Made by a program: the position numbers and the translations under genes. Below the pieces are notes generated by a model that saw only the letters and a list, made by a program, of their open reading frames with translations, did no database searches and was not told the DNA's origin. DNA of 64,000 nt from Vicugna pacos (Eukaryota > Chordata > Mammalia > Artiodactyla > Camelidae), in NCBI RefSeq assembly GCF_048564905.1, contig NC_133001.1:22755743-22819742 (forward strand), read 5' to 3'. Shown here piece by piece: positions 46,530-58,136 of the stretch (position 1 is the stretch's first letter; the number at the start of each line of letters is the position of its first letter).

Positions 46530-46605
46530 ATAGAGAGTCTAACATCCATGCATTTATAACACAGCAACTATTCTAAGCATTTCACATGTATTATTGTAAA
46601 GGAGG
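46530..46605 (-). mobile_element. Possible MIR remnant
   Basis: 'caactattctaagcatttca' and 'catgtattattgtaaaggag' fit the reversed MIR end next to the MaLR LTR. Confidence 0.4.
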
Positions 46606-46606
46606 C

Positions 46607-47040
46607 TGTATTAGCTTCCTAGGGCTGCTGTAACAAATTAGCAAACAGGGTGGCTTAAAACAACAGGTATTTACTCCCCCACAGCTCTAGAGGGTAGATG
46701 TCTAAACTCAAGGTGTCAGCAGGGCCATGATGCTCCTGAAGGCCTCCAGGAAGAATCCTTCCTTGCCTCTTCCTGCCTTCTGATGGCTCCCACTTTCCTT
46801 GGGGTTTCTTGAAGCAAAGGTGCATCATTCCCAACTCTGCCTTTGTCTTCACCTGGTCTTCTTCCCCGTGTCTGTCTGTGCCCTCTCCTATTCTTACAAG
46901 GACACCAGTCATTGTACTTAAGGCCCATCCTAGTCCAGTATGACTCCATCTTACCTAATTTGCAAACAGGGTCATATTCTGAGGTTCTGGGTAGACATGA
47001 ATTTTGCAGAGATATTATTCAGCTCACTGCAGAGGGTTAG
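46607..47040 (-). mobile_element. MaLR (MLT1 type) LTR, nearly complete
   Basis: Reversed MLT1-type LTR: 'gtattagcttcctagggctg', 'aacagggtggcttaaaacaa', 'caaggtgtcagcagggccat', 'gaagaatccttccttgcctc', 'caaggacaccagtcattgta' and 'cagggtcatattctgaggtt'. It is a solo LTR with no internal genes. The frames of 65-85 codons here are chance. Confidence 0.85.
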
Positions 47041-47129
47041 ACTGAGCCTAAGTTGGACAAAAACCATGGTAACATTTTTGTAGAGATGTGGGCCCTAGAA
47101 GATGAGTGTCTTCAGGCAGCGAAGAGTTT

Positions 47130-47225
47130 GGACATCCATTCAACAAGGATTTATCGAGCAAATACTCTGTGCCAATCACCGTGCCAGGTGCCAATGGAGA
47201 TTCTACACCAGTTTGTATTAGTGTT
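47130..47225 (-). mobile_element. L2 3' end, reversed
   Basis: 'ccattcaacaaggatttatc', 'gagcaaatactctgtgccaa' and 'ccgtgccaggtgcc' are the reversed L2 terminus. Confidence 0.5.
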
Positions 47226-47417
47226 TAGTAGAACTGGTTTCATAGAGATGAAAAAGGGAAAATCTATAGAAGCTTAAATAAAATTGAAGTTTTTTTCCCC
47301 CCTGTCTCCTAAGTAAGGTCCAAGGGTCCAAAGGTCAGCTGGCACCACAGCTCCATCAGGAGCTACCTATCTCTTGGGACTGCCATCCTCAGAGTTGACT
47401 TCCCTGTTTCATATTCT

Positions 47418-48049
47418 TTTTTTTTAATAACTTTTTTTTATTGAGTTATAGTCATTTTACAATGTTGTGTCAAATTCCAGTGTAGAGCACAATTTTTCAT
47501 TTATACATGAACATACATATATTCATTGTCACATTCTTTTTCGCTGTGAGCTACCACAAGATCTTGTATATATTTCCCTGTGCTATACAGTGTAATCTTG
47601 TTTATCTATTCTACATTTTGAAATCCCAGTCTGTCCCTTCCCACCCCCCACCCCCTTGGCATCTACAAGTTTGTATTCTATGTCTATGAGTCTGTTTCTG
47701 TTTTGTATTTATGTTTTTGTTTTTTTTTTTTTTTAGATTCCACATATGAGCAATCTCATATGGTATTTTTTTTCTCTTTCTGGCTTTCTTCACTTAGAAT
47801 GACATTCTCCAGGAACATGCAGGTTGCTGCAAATGGCGTTATGCTGTCATTTTTTATGGCTGAATACTATTCAATTGTATAAATATACCCCATCTTTATC
47901 CAGTCATCTGTTGATGGACATTTAGGCTGTTTCCATGTCTTGGCTATTGTATATAGTGCTGCTATGAACTATGGGGTGCAGGTGTCATTTTGAAGTAGGG
48001 TTCCTTCTGGATATATGCCCAGGAGCGGGATTCCTGGGTCATATGGTAC
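47418..48049 (-). mobile_element. Young L1 3' end with target-site duplication
   Basis: Minus-strand L1 of about 630 bases: poly(T), 'attgagttatagtcatttta', 'gcacaatttttcatttatac', 'aaatcccagtctgtcccttc', 'ggctgaatactattcaattg' and 'ggagcgggattcctgggtca'. It is flanked by 'ctgtttcatattct' (47404-47417) and 'ctatttcatattct' (48050-48063), 13 of 14 equal. It is very close to the copy at 41202 over the shared part and among the youngest elements in the window. Only the last part of ORF2 is present. Confidence 0.9.
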
Positions 48050-48385
48050 CTATTTCATATTCTAAGTCACCCTATGGTCCTGGATGTCTGATGTAGCTCC
48101 AGCAAACATCTCTATATTTCAAACCAGCAGCAGAAAGTAGCAGGAGATAGGTAAGAGTCACTTTTCCCAGCTCAGTCAATTTTCCTGGAAGGTTTTCTTA
48201 TAGTACTTTCCTTTTGTAACTAAGTCACACTTAACTGCAAAGGAAGCTGGTCCCACTGCAGTCTTGAAAAATAAATCAGGATTCTGGTACCATGAAGAAA
48301 GAGGATAATGTATTGTGGGAACTCTGCTTCTCAGTCTCCAACTCAAGGAGCTCCAAGTCCGTTTTGGGAAGATACTAAGTTAATA

Positions 48386-48878
48386 GATGTATTAATTTCC
48401 TTTTGCTACTTTAACAAATTGCCACAAACTTAGTGTCTTAAAACACAAATTTATTATGTTACAGTTTTAGAGAACAGAAGTTCAAAATGGGCCTTACGGG
48501 GCTAATATAAAGATGTTAGCAAGGCTATGTAGAGGAGAATCCATTTTATCACCTTTTCAGCTCCTAGAAGCTGCCTGCTTTCCTTGGCTCATGGTCCCCT
48601 CCTTCCATCTTCGCAGCCAGCAAGGTTGCATCTCTCTGATCATTCTGAAGTCACAACTCCCTCTAACTTTGAACTCAGCTGGGAAAGGTTCCTCTTTTAA
48701 GGACTCATGTGATTAGGCTGAGTCCACTTGAATGATCAAGGCTAATCTCCCCATCTCAAAGCTCTTAACATAATCACATCTGCTAAGTGCCTTTTGCCGT
48801 GTAAGGTAACACACACACAGGTTCCAGGAATTAGGACATGGACATCTTTGAGGAGGGCCATTATTCAGTCTATCACAA
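48386..48878 (-). mobile_element. MaLR (MLT1 type) LTR
   Basis: Reversed LTR: 'gtattaatttccttttgcta', 'caaacttagtgtcttaaaac', 'tagaagctgcctgctttcct', 'caggttccaggaattaggac' and 'gggccattattcagtctatc'. Its phrases match a different MLT1 subfamily from the copy at 46607, so the two are independent. Confidence 0.8.
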
Positions 48879-50519
48879 TAGACAATTAAAATGTCATAAA
48901 ATAGTTGTAACAATAAAGTAAGCACAAGCTGATAAACAAAGAAGCAATTTTTTGTTTAAATAAACAAATTAGCTTTATCAGTGAGCCTGACCTGTAAGGG
49001 GGTTAATGCTCCCTATGTAAAACAGAGGCTTCACGTAAAGATTAAGAAGAAATTTAAACTTGAGGGAAAGAGAAGGGAAAATCAAGTCGCTCTTAAATAT
49101 CACACCTGCCATTAAATATTAACTTGTACACAATGGAAAAGTATAGATAATTCCTCACTGAAGGAGCGATTTGATAAAACTGGTAACTTAGAAAGACAAA
49201 TCCAGTAAAGCGAGTAGGAAAGAGCAGTTAAGAGCCTAAGGAGCAACTATACAAACTTATGTTTAAACGAGACGTTTTCAAGTAGGCTAACGATGGAGAA
49301 AAAATAAGGAAATTTTGAAAAGACCTAGCCATGTAAGAAAAGTGAAGGCAAACAAAAATTGGCTGACATTTTAAATGTGAATGAGTGACACAGGAGGATG
49401 GCAGGAAGAGTTCACAAGGTAGAGAAAGCAACATGCTATATTGAATAAGTATTTTCTTTAATCCTTGTCTACTAAACTTGATATTATAGAACTCTTAGAT
49501 ATATTTTAAAAAGACGAACCCTCCTTTTTTTGCATCTAAATAATGGATAATAGTAAAAAATATCTTGCACTTTTGGTATGTTAGTTGGGCTTAGCTGGCT
49601 CACATGTTGGGTTCCCCTCTGCCAGTTTTTTCAAGGTGAGCATTCCCATTGACCAGAAAAACGTATCAAGGCTCTGTCAGCAGATGTAGTCCAGGAACAT
49701 ACTGAAACCCCTCCTTGGTACACATGGAAAAGATCCAAGTAAAGCAGGAAATAATCACAAATCTGGCCAATACTTAAGTAGAATAACTTACTAAGACACC
49801 ACTTTAAAGTAGTTTATCTAATCGGCTACAGTATATTCTTAAAAATTCAACTTCAGTGAGCATTTGTGTCAGGAATAAACCACAGATTATGTGATAAGCC
49901 CTTGAGAAAAATAACGTGCATTAAATTGCACTTTGTGAAATCTATAAATTATCTGTTTATATTTTCAGGAAGAATTTTGGCACACTCAAATTTCAGTCAA
50001 TTTCAAGTTAGTATTTCCAGGATCATCCTTAAAACATGCATGCTGGGTTCTGTCAGCCTTTTAAAGTCCCTGTAGGCTTCCAGAAACAATAGACATATTT
50101 AAGGGAACTGCACAAGGAAACTGCAGGAAGGACCAGAAAGGAACCGAGATGTTTGCCCTCCCGAAGGAGGGAGTGCAATGCTCAGAACAGTAAAAATGGA
50201 GCCAGCAAATCACCCAGATTTTGAAAATAGCTGAGCAGGAACTTGAATGGAATTAAGATCCATTTACACAGAGAGAAGCCACAAGCCAGAGGAATTTGAG
50301 CCATCACCTTCAATGTGAAGTCATTTCTGCCCTAGGCTAATACATTACGAGAAAATTAAATATCTCTACACATATACACATAAGTAAGCAATAAATGCCA
50401 CAATAAGTTGGATTACGTATTTAAGTAATGGTACATAAGATATTTGGAACGTGCAAGCCAACCTCTTCCTAGCCATCCATGAAGTAAGTTGAGCTTCTTT
50501 TGTATTTTAAAATAACAGC
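48879..50519. other. Unannotated stretch
   Basis: Unique A-rich sequence. 50157-50172 is a perfect small hairpin ('ccctcccgaaggaggg'). No gene or named repeat is recognised. Confidence 0.5.
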
Positions 50520-50730
50520 TCTAGGGTCAGACATTTCTGCTTCAAATATCAGTTCATCTATTAGAAGCATAAACTTGGGCAAATTGTGAAACATCTCTAG
50601 GTCTCAGTGTCCTTATTTTTAAAATAAATATGGTAAGAATATATTTCTCATGGGGGTTTTGTGAGGATTTAAATAGATAATCTATGGAAAAGCACTTACT
50701 AGAGGTTGAAAGAGAGTCTTCAACAAATGG
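50520..50730 (+). mobile_element. MIR SINE
   Basis: Plus-strand MIR: 'ctagggtcagacatttctgc', 'aacttgggcaaattgtgaaa', 'ctaggtctcagtgtccttat', 'ttgtgaggatttaaatagat' and 'ggaaaagcacttactagagg'. Confidence 0.75.
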
Positions 50731-52224
50731 TAAAAATTATGACATAAAAATTTAAGATAAAGCTTCCCAAAGAAAGATTAGCACCACTCCCCCTCCAATA
50801 AAGAGAGATACATAGAGATAGAGAGAGATACATAAAAATAGAAAAAAATTCATTTTTATTTTCATACTGATGTATTATTTTATTCAGCTCAAATCTACCC
50901 GTCTCCAGCCAGCAGCTCTCAGCAGTCTAACAGTTTACTACCAAACTGACAGCTGGGAGACTGCAGATTTGGAGCTCCATGAAAAATACTTTTGCTGTCA
51001 GTATAAATGAATATTTACCAGCCGATGTCTGTTGCAGCCCCTTCACAGGGGCACACAGGGGTAAATATTGGTTTTACCTTCTAAAACTAGAGGCTGTAAT
51101 TATAAACCAGGAGTCCACATACCTTCAATGAGTAGATTAATTAATTATAAAGCCTCATTAAAAGTCAAGCTACCCATTAGTTTAAACAGTGATCATATGA
51201 ACTCCTCATTTATTAGAGCTGAGAAATTCTGCCAGGACATTTCTTTCTCTCTCTCTCTCTCTCTCTTTTTTTTTTTAAAGTTACAGTGAAGTGACTAATT
51301 ACTAGCTGAGAATGTTATCCTTTTGGCTCTTCCATGTTAGAAAATTGGCCACTGGTCAAGAAGAGGAGAGTGCACACTTTATTCTTATGATTGGTGTCAC
51401 GCTTTGGACTCAATATCCGTGCTGGAAGCACATGATCCTCTTACAATAAATCACTTTCACTCTTAATGAATCACTAGAAAAATAGGTACCTTATGATCAA
51501 TGAGCTAGTCCAAAAAGTGAAGCCAAGGTCCTTTATCTATGGTCACGTAAAGGAACACTTTTGTTTCAAAGACCTGAAAGCCATGCTATAAAAAGATTCA
51601 AGAGTCCAGTGAGCTGACAATAGGATTCACTGCATAGAGCAATGGACAGAGCTGGCAGGAAAGTCATAGCATTGTACGATCCAATTACCTGCCTCTGAGT
51701 AGGAAAGTATCAAAGACATGCCCAGTTTGGGGAAAAGTCTAGTGTGATCTTAGAGGGCTTCTCATTCTGTCTGCTCTAGAAGAGTAAACTGTGATGTATC
51801 ATGAAGACAGGTATCTTCAAGAGCCAGGACAAGAATGGGAAGGTGAGAGCTGAAAACAGAGTGGAGGGCTCCCATCTCCTCCCATGGGAAGAATCTTGGA
51901 GGCAAACCATTGAGAGGCTTTTCCTGATTAAGGAATGTGGAGTTATTAAAAAATAAAACAACCCTCCCCACAAACCTACGATTTCTTTTTTTTTGTCTCA
52001 CCAACATCCAACCACGTCTTTTTAAAATTTCTGTTCTAATACCTTTTGGTTCGTTGACCATACTTCTCTGTAATCTATAGATCATTCTTGTTTACGCCAA
52101 TTGTTCCAGGTAAATATTAACAATTCCACTGAATGATTGGGTAATAAATATTTATTGTTGGTGCCATTAAATTTTGAAATAACTTGTTATACAATAACAG
52201 GTACATAATCAGATGTTTATACAT
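50731..52224. other. Unannotated stretch with GA and TC runs
   Basis: GATA/GAGA-rich low complexity at 50802-50842 and a (TC)n at 51246-51266 followed by poly(T). The 107-codon minus frame at 51762-52085 has no recognisable domain. Confidence 0.5.
51246..51266. repeat. (TC)n microsatellite
   Basis: About ten TC units followed by a T run. Confidence 0.95.
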
Positions 52225-53245
52225 TGGTCTATCAACCTGCAACTTTGGTGAGCTGAGTTATTAGTTTTAGCAATTTTGTAGATTTCTTACAGTTTTCCAC
52301 CTATGTGATCATGTCATTATCAAATGTATGTATTTAAAGCTCTGTCTTTAGGTAAAAAACACTGAAGATTGTTATGAACATTTAATTACTAGACTTCCTT
52401 TTTGTTAAAAATAGTAATCATATCTGGCAATATTTCTTACTCCAGTATAAATTAGTATACAGTAATATACTAATATTAGTGTAGTCATTGCAATTTTATT
52501 TTCATTAGTGTTAGTATAGTATATATTTTCCTATATATTTTTTATTTTTACTTCATACCTGTGCATATATTTAAAGCATATGTCATCTTAAAAGCACATA
52601 GTTAGGTCTTACTTTTTAATCCAGTTTTTACTCTCTCTATATTTAATGGAGTGTTTAGACAACTTACATTTAAGGTGATCACTAATATGACTGAGTTGTA
52701 AAGTATCATCTTGGTTATTTATGTTCTGTTTTTCAGTTATTTTTCTTGTTCCCATTTTTCCCATTTTTCTACATTTCTTTGGATTAAGTATTTTTAGATA
52801 CTATCATATCTTCTTTATTGATTTATTAACTATAATTTTATTAACTTTTTTATTGGTTGCTTTTTGGCTTACAGTAAGTATTTAATTTATCAAGTCTATT
52901 TTAAGCAATATTATATACCTTCTGAAGCCTCAGAGTCTATTGCCATTTCCCCCATTCTGGCCTTTGCTCTACTGTCCTCATAAAGTAACTTATACATATA
53001 TTATAAAGACCTTTTTTATATTTATTGTTATCTTGTTTTTGTATTTTAAGCCATTATAAGGAGATTTTTAAAATAAGATAAATTTTTGCATATTTACCAT
53101 TTGTTACTCTATATTTCTTTGCATAGATACATATTTTCATCATATAATTTTCCCTCTGTATCATGCACTTCTCATTATGGTACTTCTGGTTATGCTCTGC
53201 TGGTGATACATTCTTACACCCTTGTATATTTGAAAAAGAGCTTTA
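52225..53245 (-). mobile_element. Old L1 (L1M/L1ME type), outer host, left piece
   Basis: Minus-strand old L1: 'aactttggtgagctgagtta', 'ttagttttagcaattttgta', 'ggtcttactttttaatccag', 'ggagtgtttagacaacttac', 'ttacatttaaggtgatcact' and 'gctctgctggtgatacattc', then 'tgaaaaagagctt'. The next piece in order begins at about 55985. Some intervening stretches (52345-52440) are too worn to read. Confidence 0.7.
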
Positions 53246-53898
53246 TGATCTAGGCATTGTGCTCCAGGTATTTACTCAACTGATATGAATATTTATACCT
53301 ATATAAGAACATGCACATGAGTGGTTATAGCAGCTTTATTTATACTCATCAAAAACTGGAAACAACTGAGATGCCCAGAAATAGGTGAATGGATAAACTG
53401 TAATAAATCCATAAAATGGAATACTATTCTGTAATAAAAGTGAGTGAGCTATTGGCCATAAAAAGACATAAGTAAATCTTAACTGTATGTTGCTAGTTGA
53501 AAGCAGCCAATATAAAAAGGCTACATAAGGTATGATACCAATTATATGACATTTGGGAGAAGACAGGACTATAGTAATTGTAAACAGATCAGTGGTTGTT
53601 GGGAGTTCATAATGGAGGGTTGAATGGGTGAAGCACAGGGAGTTTTTCTTTAGGATGGTGAAACTATTCTGCGTATTACAATGTTGGGTTCATGGCTCTA
53701 TACAATTGTTGAAACCCATACAAGTTTATAGCACAAAAGATGCTTAATAAATACGAAGTTTAAGAAAATTATTTAAGAAGTCAGGGAATCCCATGGTATA
53801 ATGGAAAATGTGACAAATGAGTCTAACTGTATCACAGATGTATGAAACAATGTCCTTGAAGTGGGTAGGAGGACAAAGATGTTGGCCCAAGTAACTTT

Positions 53899-53915
53899 AA
53901 AAATAAGTGGAGTCT
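53899..53915. repeat. Target-site duplication, left copy (17 bp)
   Basis: 'aaaaataagtggagtct', an exact match to 54182-54198. Confidence 0.95.
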
Positions 53916-54181
53916 CATAGACACAGAATATAACCTTGTGGTTGCCAAGGGGGCGGGGGGTGGGAAGAGATAGATAGACTGAGATTTCAAAATTGTAGAA
54001 TAGATAAACAAGATTATACTGTATAGCACAGAGAAATATATACAAGATCTTATGGTAGCTCACAGAGAAAAAAATGTGACAATGAATATATGTATGTTCA
54101 TGTATAACTGAAAAATTGTGCTCTACACTGGAATTTAACACAACATTGTAAAATGATTATAAATCAATAAAAAAAGTTAAA
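53916..54181 (+). mobile_element. Young L1 3' end, 266 bp
   Basis: Camelid-type 3'UTR only: 'cttgtggttgccaagggggc', 'gatttcaaaattgtagaata', 'tgtatagcacagagaaatat', 'gtgctctacactggaattta' and 'gattataaatcaataaaaaa'. Exact 17-base direct repeats bound it, so this is a standard L1 insertion and one of the latest events in this nest. Confidence 0.95.
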
Positions 54182-54198
54182 AAAAATAAGTGGAGTCT
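54182..54198. repeat. Target-site duplication, right copy (17 bp)
   Basis: 'aaaaataagtggagtct', identical to 53899-53915. After it the L1ME text continues. Confidence 0.95.
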
Positions 54199-55302
54199 GT
54201 TAAGATTAAAGGCAAAAAGAACTGAAATAAACACTGTACTATGGTTTATGGAGTTGCTTCCCATGGGTATATGGATTAATAATTATGGAACCACTATACA
54301 CAGACATTGAAATTGAATAATTAAGTAAATAGATGGTAGATGGTGGAAGCCAGGTTTCTTGCTATTAGAGTGGGAGGCTACTAATAAGCCAGGGAAGGAG
54401 GCTATAATGTGTAGCACCTTGGAGTTCAAGGAATCAGTCTAAACTCACGTTTACCTTACTACAGATACAGTTGGTTACATATAGAAATATTTATAGGTAT
54501 CCTATATACACAGTATATATACATATATTTCATTATATACACATATATTTCCATACTGTGTCAGCTGAGATAGCCTACAAGTAATGATGTCCCAGTTGCA
54601 ACAAGCTCACGTAGTGCTCAGATCTTAGTTTCTAATTCTATTATCTAGTAAGAGAAATGATGCCTTTTGTTGAAATGGGTAATTCTAGAACTGGAGCAGG
54701 AAATACACAATACTAGCCTAGAGCAACTTTGGACATCAGAAAATAGGGAAATGCTCAAAAACCAAAATAAAACAAAAGCTTGCAATGATGAGACTATGTC
54801 AAAGTGAGGCAGGTGCCTGCTGAAAAGGCTCTAAGTATTACCAGTATCTCCAAAGCTCAAACAATTTAATAAGTAAAAAAAGGACTGAATTACAACTCAC
54901 AGTATAAAATTAATATCCATGATTCTACGCTGATATAAATGACTGACTATATAAGTATTCTTTCATGAGTTTGTTTTCATACACAATAATTCCATATAAT
55001 TCTCCCATACAAAATATTTCAAATAATTTATGTACATACTCTTCCCTCAAAGAAGTAAAATATAACACCCCACTTTTAAAGCATAGTATGAGCATAGAGA
55101 ATTTCTTTCAAAGAATATAATAAGGAAGGAGAGGGAAAGGTAACTTAACAGTAAAAAGAAAAAAACAAAAACTGACAAACACTAGCTCAGTCAGGTGATC
55201 AAGGTAAACATCAACAGTTACTAATATATACCCTTGATATGTTATGATGAATATGGCACTTTCTGTCTGTGATCTTCCTCCCAAGAACATAGAACCTCAG
55301 TG

Positions 55303-55660
55303 TCATAGCCTGTTTTGGCTGTTATAAAAAAAAAAATACCATAGACTGGGTGGCTTAAAACAACAGATATTTATCTCATAGTTCTGGAGACTTGGAAGTC
55401 CAAGACCATAGCACTGGCAGATTCAGTGTCTGGTAAGGGCCCAATTCCTGGTTCATAAATGCCTATTTTTTTTCACAGTATGCTCACATGGTGGAATGGG
55501 TGAGGGATCTCTCTTAGGTCTCTTTTATAAGGCCATGAAGACTTGCCTTCATGACCTAACCACCTCCCAAAGGTCTCATCTCCAAAACCATCACAGTAGG
55601 GATAAGATTTCAACATATAAATTTGGAGGGGGGAAGCAACTCTTCAATATATTGTACTCA
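55303..55660 (-). mobile_element. MaLR (MST/MLT1 type) LTR within L1ME
   Basis: Reversed LTR: 'accatagactgggtggctta', 'aaacaacagatatttatctc', 'ggaagtccaagaccatagca', 'gacctaaccacctcccaaag' and 'gggataagatttcaacatat'. It interrupts the L1ME 3'UTR between 'acctcagtgtcatag' and 'ctaatcatgaaaaaacatc'. Confidence 0.8.
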
Positions 55661-55984
55661 TCTAATCATGAAAAAACATCAAACAAATCCTACTTGACCA
55701 GTACTCAACACAGTCAGCATCATAAAAAAAAAAAAAAGGAAAGTCTGACGAATTGTCACAGCCACAACAGAAAAGGGACATTAGGTAAAAACTAACGTAA
55801 AATTATGTATACAATATATACACAAATATGGATTTTTAGTAATATCAGTATCAGCTTGTTGTGACAAGTGCATCATAATAATGTAAGATGTTAATAATAA
55901 GGGAAACTGGGTGTAGAGTATGGGAACTCTCTATGACATAGTTGTAATATTTATTTAAATCTAAAACTATTAAACAATTGAAAC

Positions 55985-56260
55985 ATTCATTTTCAAGGAA
56001 AGATCTTATTTCACCTTTCTTTTTGAAAGATATTTATTTAGATATAGAATTCTAGACTGACCTTTATTTTTTCTTCCAGTACTCTAGAGATTTCACTCCA
56101 TAGTCTTCTCTGAGTTGCATTACTTCTGAGCTGCTGGCTGTCATTTCAATCTTGGTTTTACGTATGTATTGTTCATGTTTTTCAGGTTGCTTGTTACTGT
56201 TTTTAAGCAATTTGATTATGATGTGCCTTGGTATAGTCATGTATTAGACCCTCTGAATGC
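55985..56260 (-). mobile_element. Old L1 (L1M/L1ME type), outer host, right piece
   Basis: 'tttgaaagatatttatttag', 'atatagaattctagactgac', 'tcttccagtactctagagat', 'agcaatttgattatgatgtg' and 'ccttggtatagtcatg' continue the minus-strand L1 that stops at 53245. Confidence 0.75.
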
Positions 56261-56439
56261 AATGGTAGGTATTCATACTTAAAAGTTAATACACAGAAGA
56301 TTTCTTAAAACCATCAATTTAAGCCTAGAAAATAGAGATGAAACAAACTGATATGAAAGAAAAAAGAACCAACTCTATTTTCATCTTTACTAGGGCCAAC
56401 ACTTAAATATTACCATTATTAGATTATAAGAGAAATTAA

Positions 56440-56590
56440 ATTACATATAACCTCCTTATTTTACAAATAAGGAAACTTATGATCAAGGTTGACTAAGCAA
56501 TTTGTTTGAAATCTCACAGCAGTTTAATAGCAGGAAACTGAGCTTATTTTCCTATTGGCTACTTGTGAGCACTCTACCATCTACAGGCCA
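56440..56590 (-). mobile_element. MIR SINE remnant
   Basis: 'cctccttattttacaaataa', 'ggaaacttatgatcaaggtt' and 'aaatctcacagcagtttaat' match the reversed MIR middle. Confidence 0.65.
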
Positions 56591-58033
56591 GAATCTGCCA
56601 CTCCAGCCTGGTTGCTGAATGTGGATGCAGGACCAACAGTGAGTAGCATGCCACAACCTGGATTTGCCCCATCCAGGATTCCTTCTATGTGATGAGTTTC
56701 ACACCCACAAGAATATAGGAAGTCAAGGACTTGGCAAGTTCAGGTCTTCTTGATGAAGATACACTGGCTCTCAGCCTTCTGCTGTTCCCTCTCTAGACTG
56801 ACCCTGATGTAGTATGAATCTCAGTGGGATTAAGGCTGAATCTTTTGTGTCACCAGGCTCCAGTGTGACTTCCACTTAACAAACCAGGGTCTTGGTTCTA
56901 ATTTTTTACCTTGAGTCTTTTTTTGGACACTAGTGACCTTTATCACTTATGCCTCAGGTTCATTTGTTATGAGGAAGGCTGATGCGTAGTTATGGTCATG
57001 AAACTGATCTGTGGGGAAGACTGCTGGGAAGTTTCCCACAAAATTTTATAACCTGCTGTGGGAAACAGCTGAAAATTACTGACACTGGGGTGCCATGAGA
57101 TAAAACCACAGTACTCCTTTCTGCTCATAGTCAAATTTTCATAAAATTATTTCTTTGCTCATAAAGAACAGCTATTTCTCATAAAAAATAGGCCTTTGAG
57201 AAATCTACCTGATATTTATCCAAAGAAATTTATTTAATTAAAAAAATATATCTCCACTCTCCTCTCTATAGACTACCTTTGAAAAACATCTTACTTACAT
57301 ATACTAGGTATGTCATAATAGTTGGTGAAATGGATAAAAAATAAGCAGACCGAGGAATGGGGAATTCAAAAATAAACCAGAAGTATGCAGGTGTTCTTGG
57401 GTAGTAAATGGCATATAGTAACAAAGACAAAACCATTTTTCATGGGATAATACCCAAAGCAGAAATATCTGTGCCTTTCCCAGATTCCAGGAAATCGAGT
57501 CTAGCAGCATGATGCAGATCAGCTGATGCAGTTTGCATGGATAAGAAAGCATCTGCAGCTCTCACTTGACCTAATGGTAGGAACTGTACTTGGAGGTTAA
57601 ATGTTAGAGCCTCTGGCTGAAGACATTTTTAAGCCAAGGATCTTTACAGAGGAAGAAAGTAAAAATGAGGTCTATGTTAAAAACTCATCGAGGCAATAGT
57701 TGATTCACAATCACACACATATAAACGTATACATTTATAAATGCTTCCTATGCTATGTCAGGAAATTGTAATTAATCTCAAAGTAATCGTCTTCAAGATA
57801 TGAATACTTATGCTCCATAAAGCAGGGGATTTTGTTTATTGAGGACAAAGGAATGGTTAAAATGGGGAGGGAAAATAAAAGTGACGGGGAGGTGTCTTTT
57901 TCAGCTATGCAATTCAATAGCTAGATACTCATGTCTGCCCTCTGGATGCTGCCCATTACTAAATTCCTAAGTGTTGGGCCTGGCACAATTGAAAGCTCTC
58001 TCGACAAATACCTATTTGCTTACTCTCTACACA
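56591..58033. other. Unannotated stretch
   Basis: Unique sequence with no gene or named repeat recognised. Confidence 0.5.
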
Positions 58034-58063
58034 TCAACAACAACAACAACAACAACAACAACA
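58034..58063. repeat. (CAA)n microsatellite
   Basis: About ten CAA units followed by an A- and C-rich run up to 58098, directly upstream of the L1 target duplication. Confidence 0.95.
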
Positions 58064-58098
58064 AAAAACCTCAAAAAAACCCCCCAAAAAACTCCTAA

Positions 58099-58136
58099 AA
58101 AACAACCAAATTACTCTGCCCAGGAAAACCTGCAGA
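58099..58136. repeat. 38-bp direct repeat, left flank of L1
   Basis: Begins 'aaaacaaccaaattactctg' and ends 'ggaaaacctgcaga'. All 38 bases recur at 60834-60871, after the L1 tail, the expected layout of a target-site duplication. It is unusually long for L1. Confidence 0.95.

Larger units (their letters stand above)
53246..55985 (+). mobile_element. L1ME-type element inserted in the older L1
   Basis: Plus-strand L1 with ORF2 end ('caactgagatgcccagaaat', 'ggaatactattctgtaataa') and a long 3'UTR ('tttaagaagtcagggaatcc', 'ctatggagttgcttcccatg', 'ggcactttctgtctgtgatc', 'gacattaggtaaaaactaac', 'gggaaactgggtgtagagta'). It splits the minus-strand L1 at 53245/55985 and itself contains a MaLR LTR (55303-55660) and a young L1 3' end (53916-54181). 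It is non-coding apart from broken ORF2 scraps. Confidence 0.75.

Noticed and set aside
50157-50172. Small GC hairpin as a terminator or RNA element
   Set aside because: A perfect stem of six with no transcription unit near it. Such hairpins occur by chance.
51762-52085. 107-codon minus-strand frame
   Set aside because: No domain, and no neighbours or composition suggesting coding. Expected by chance in 64 kb.
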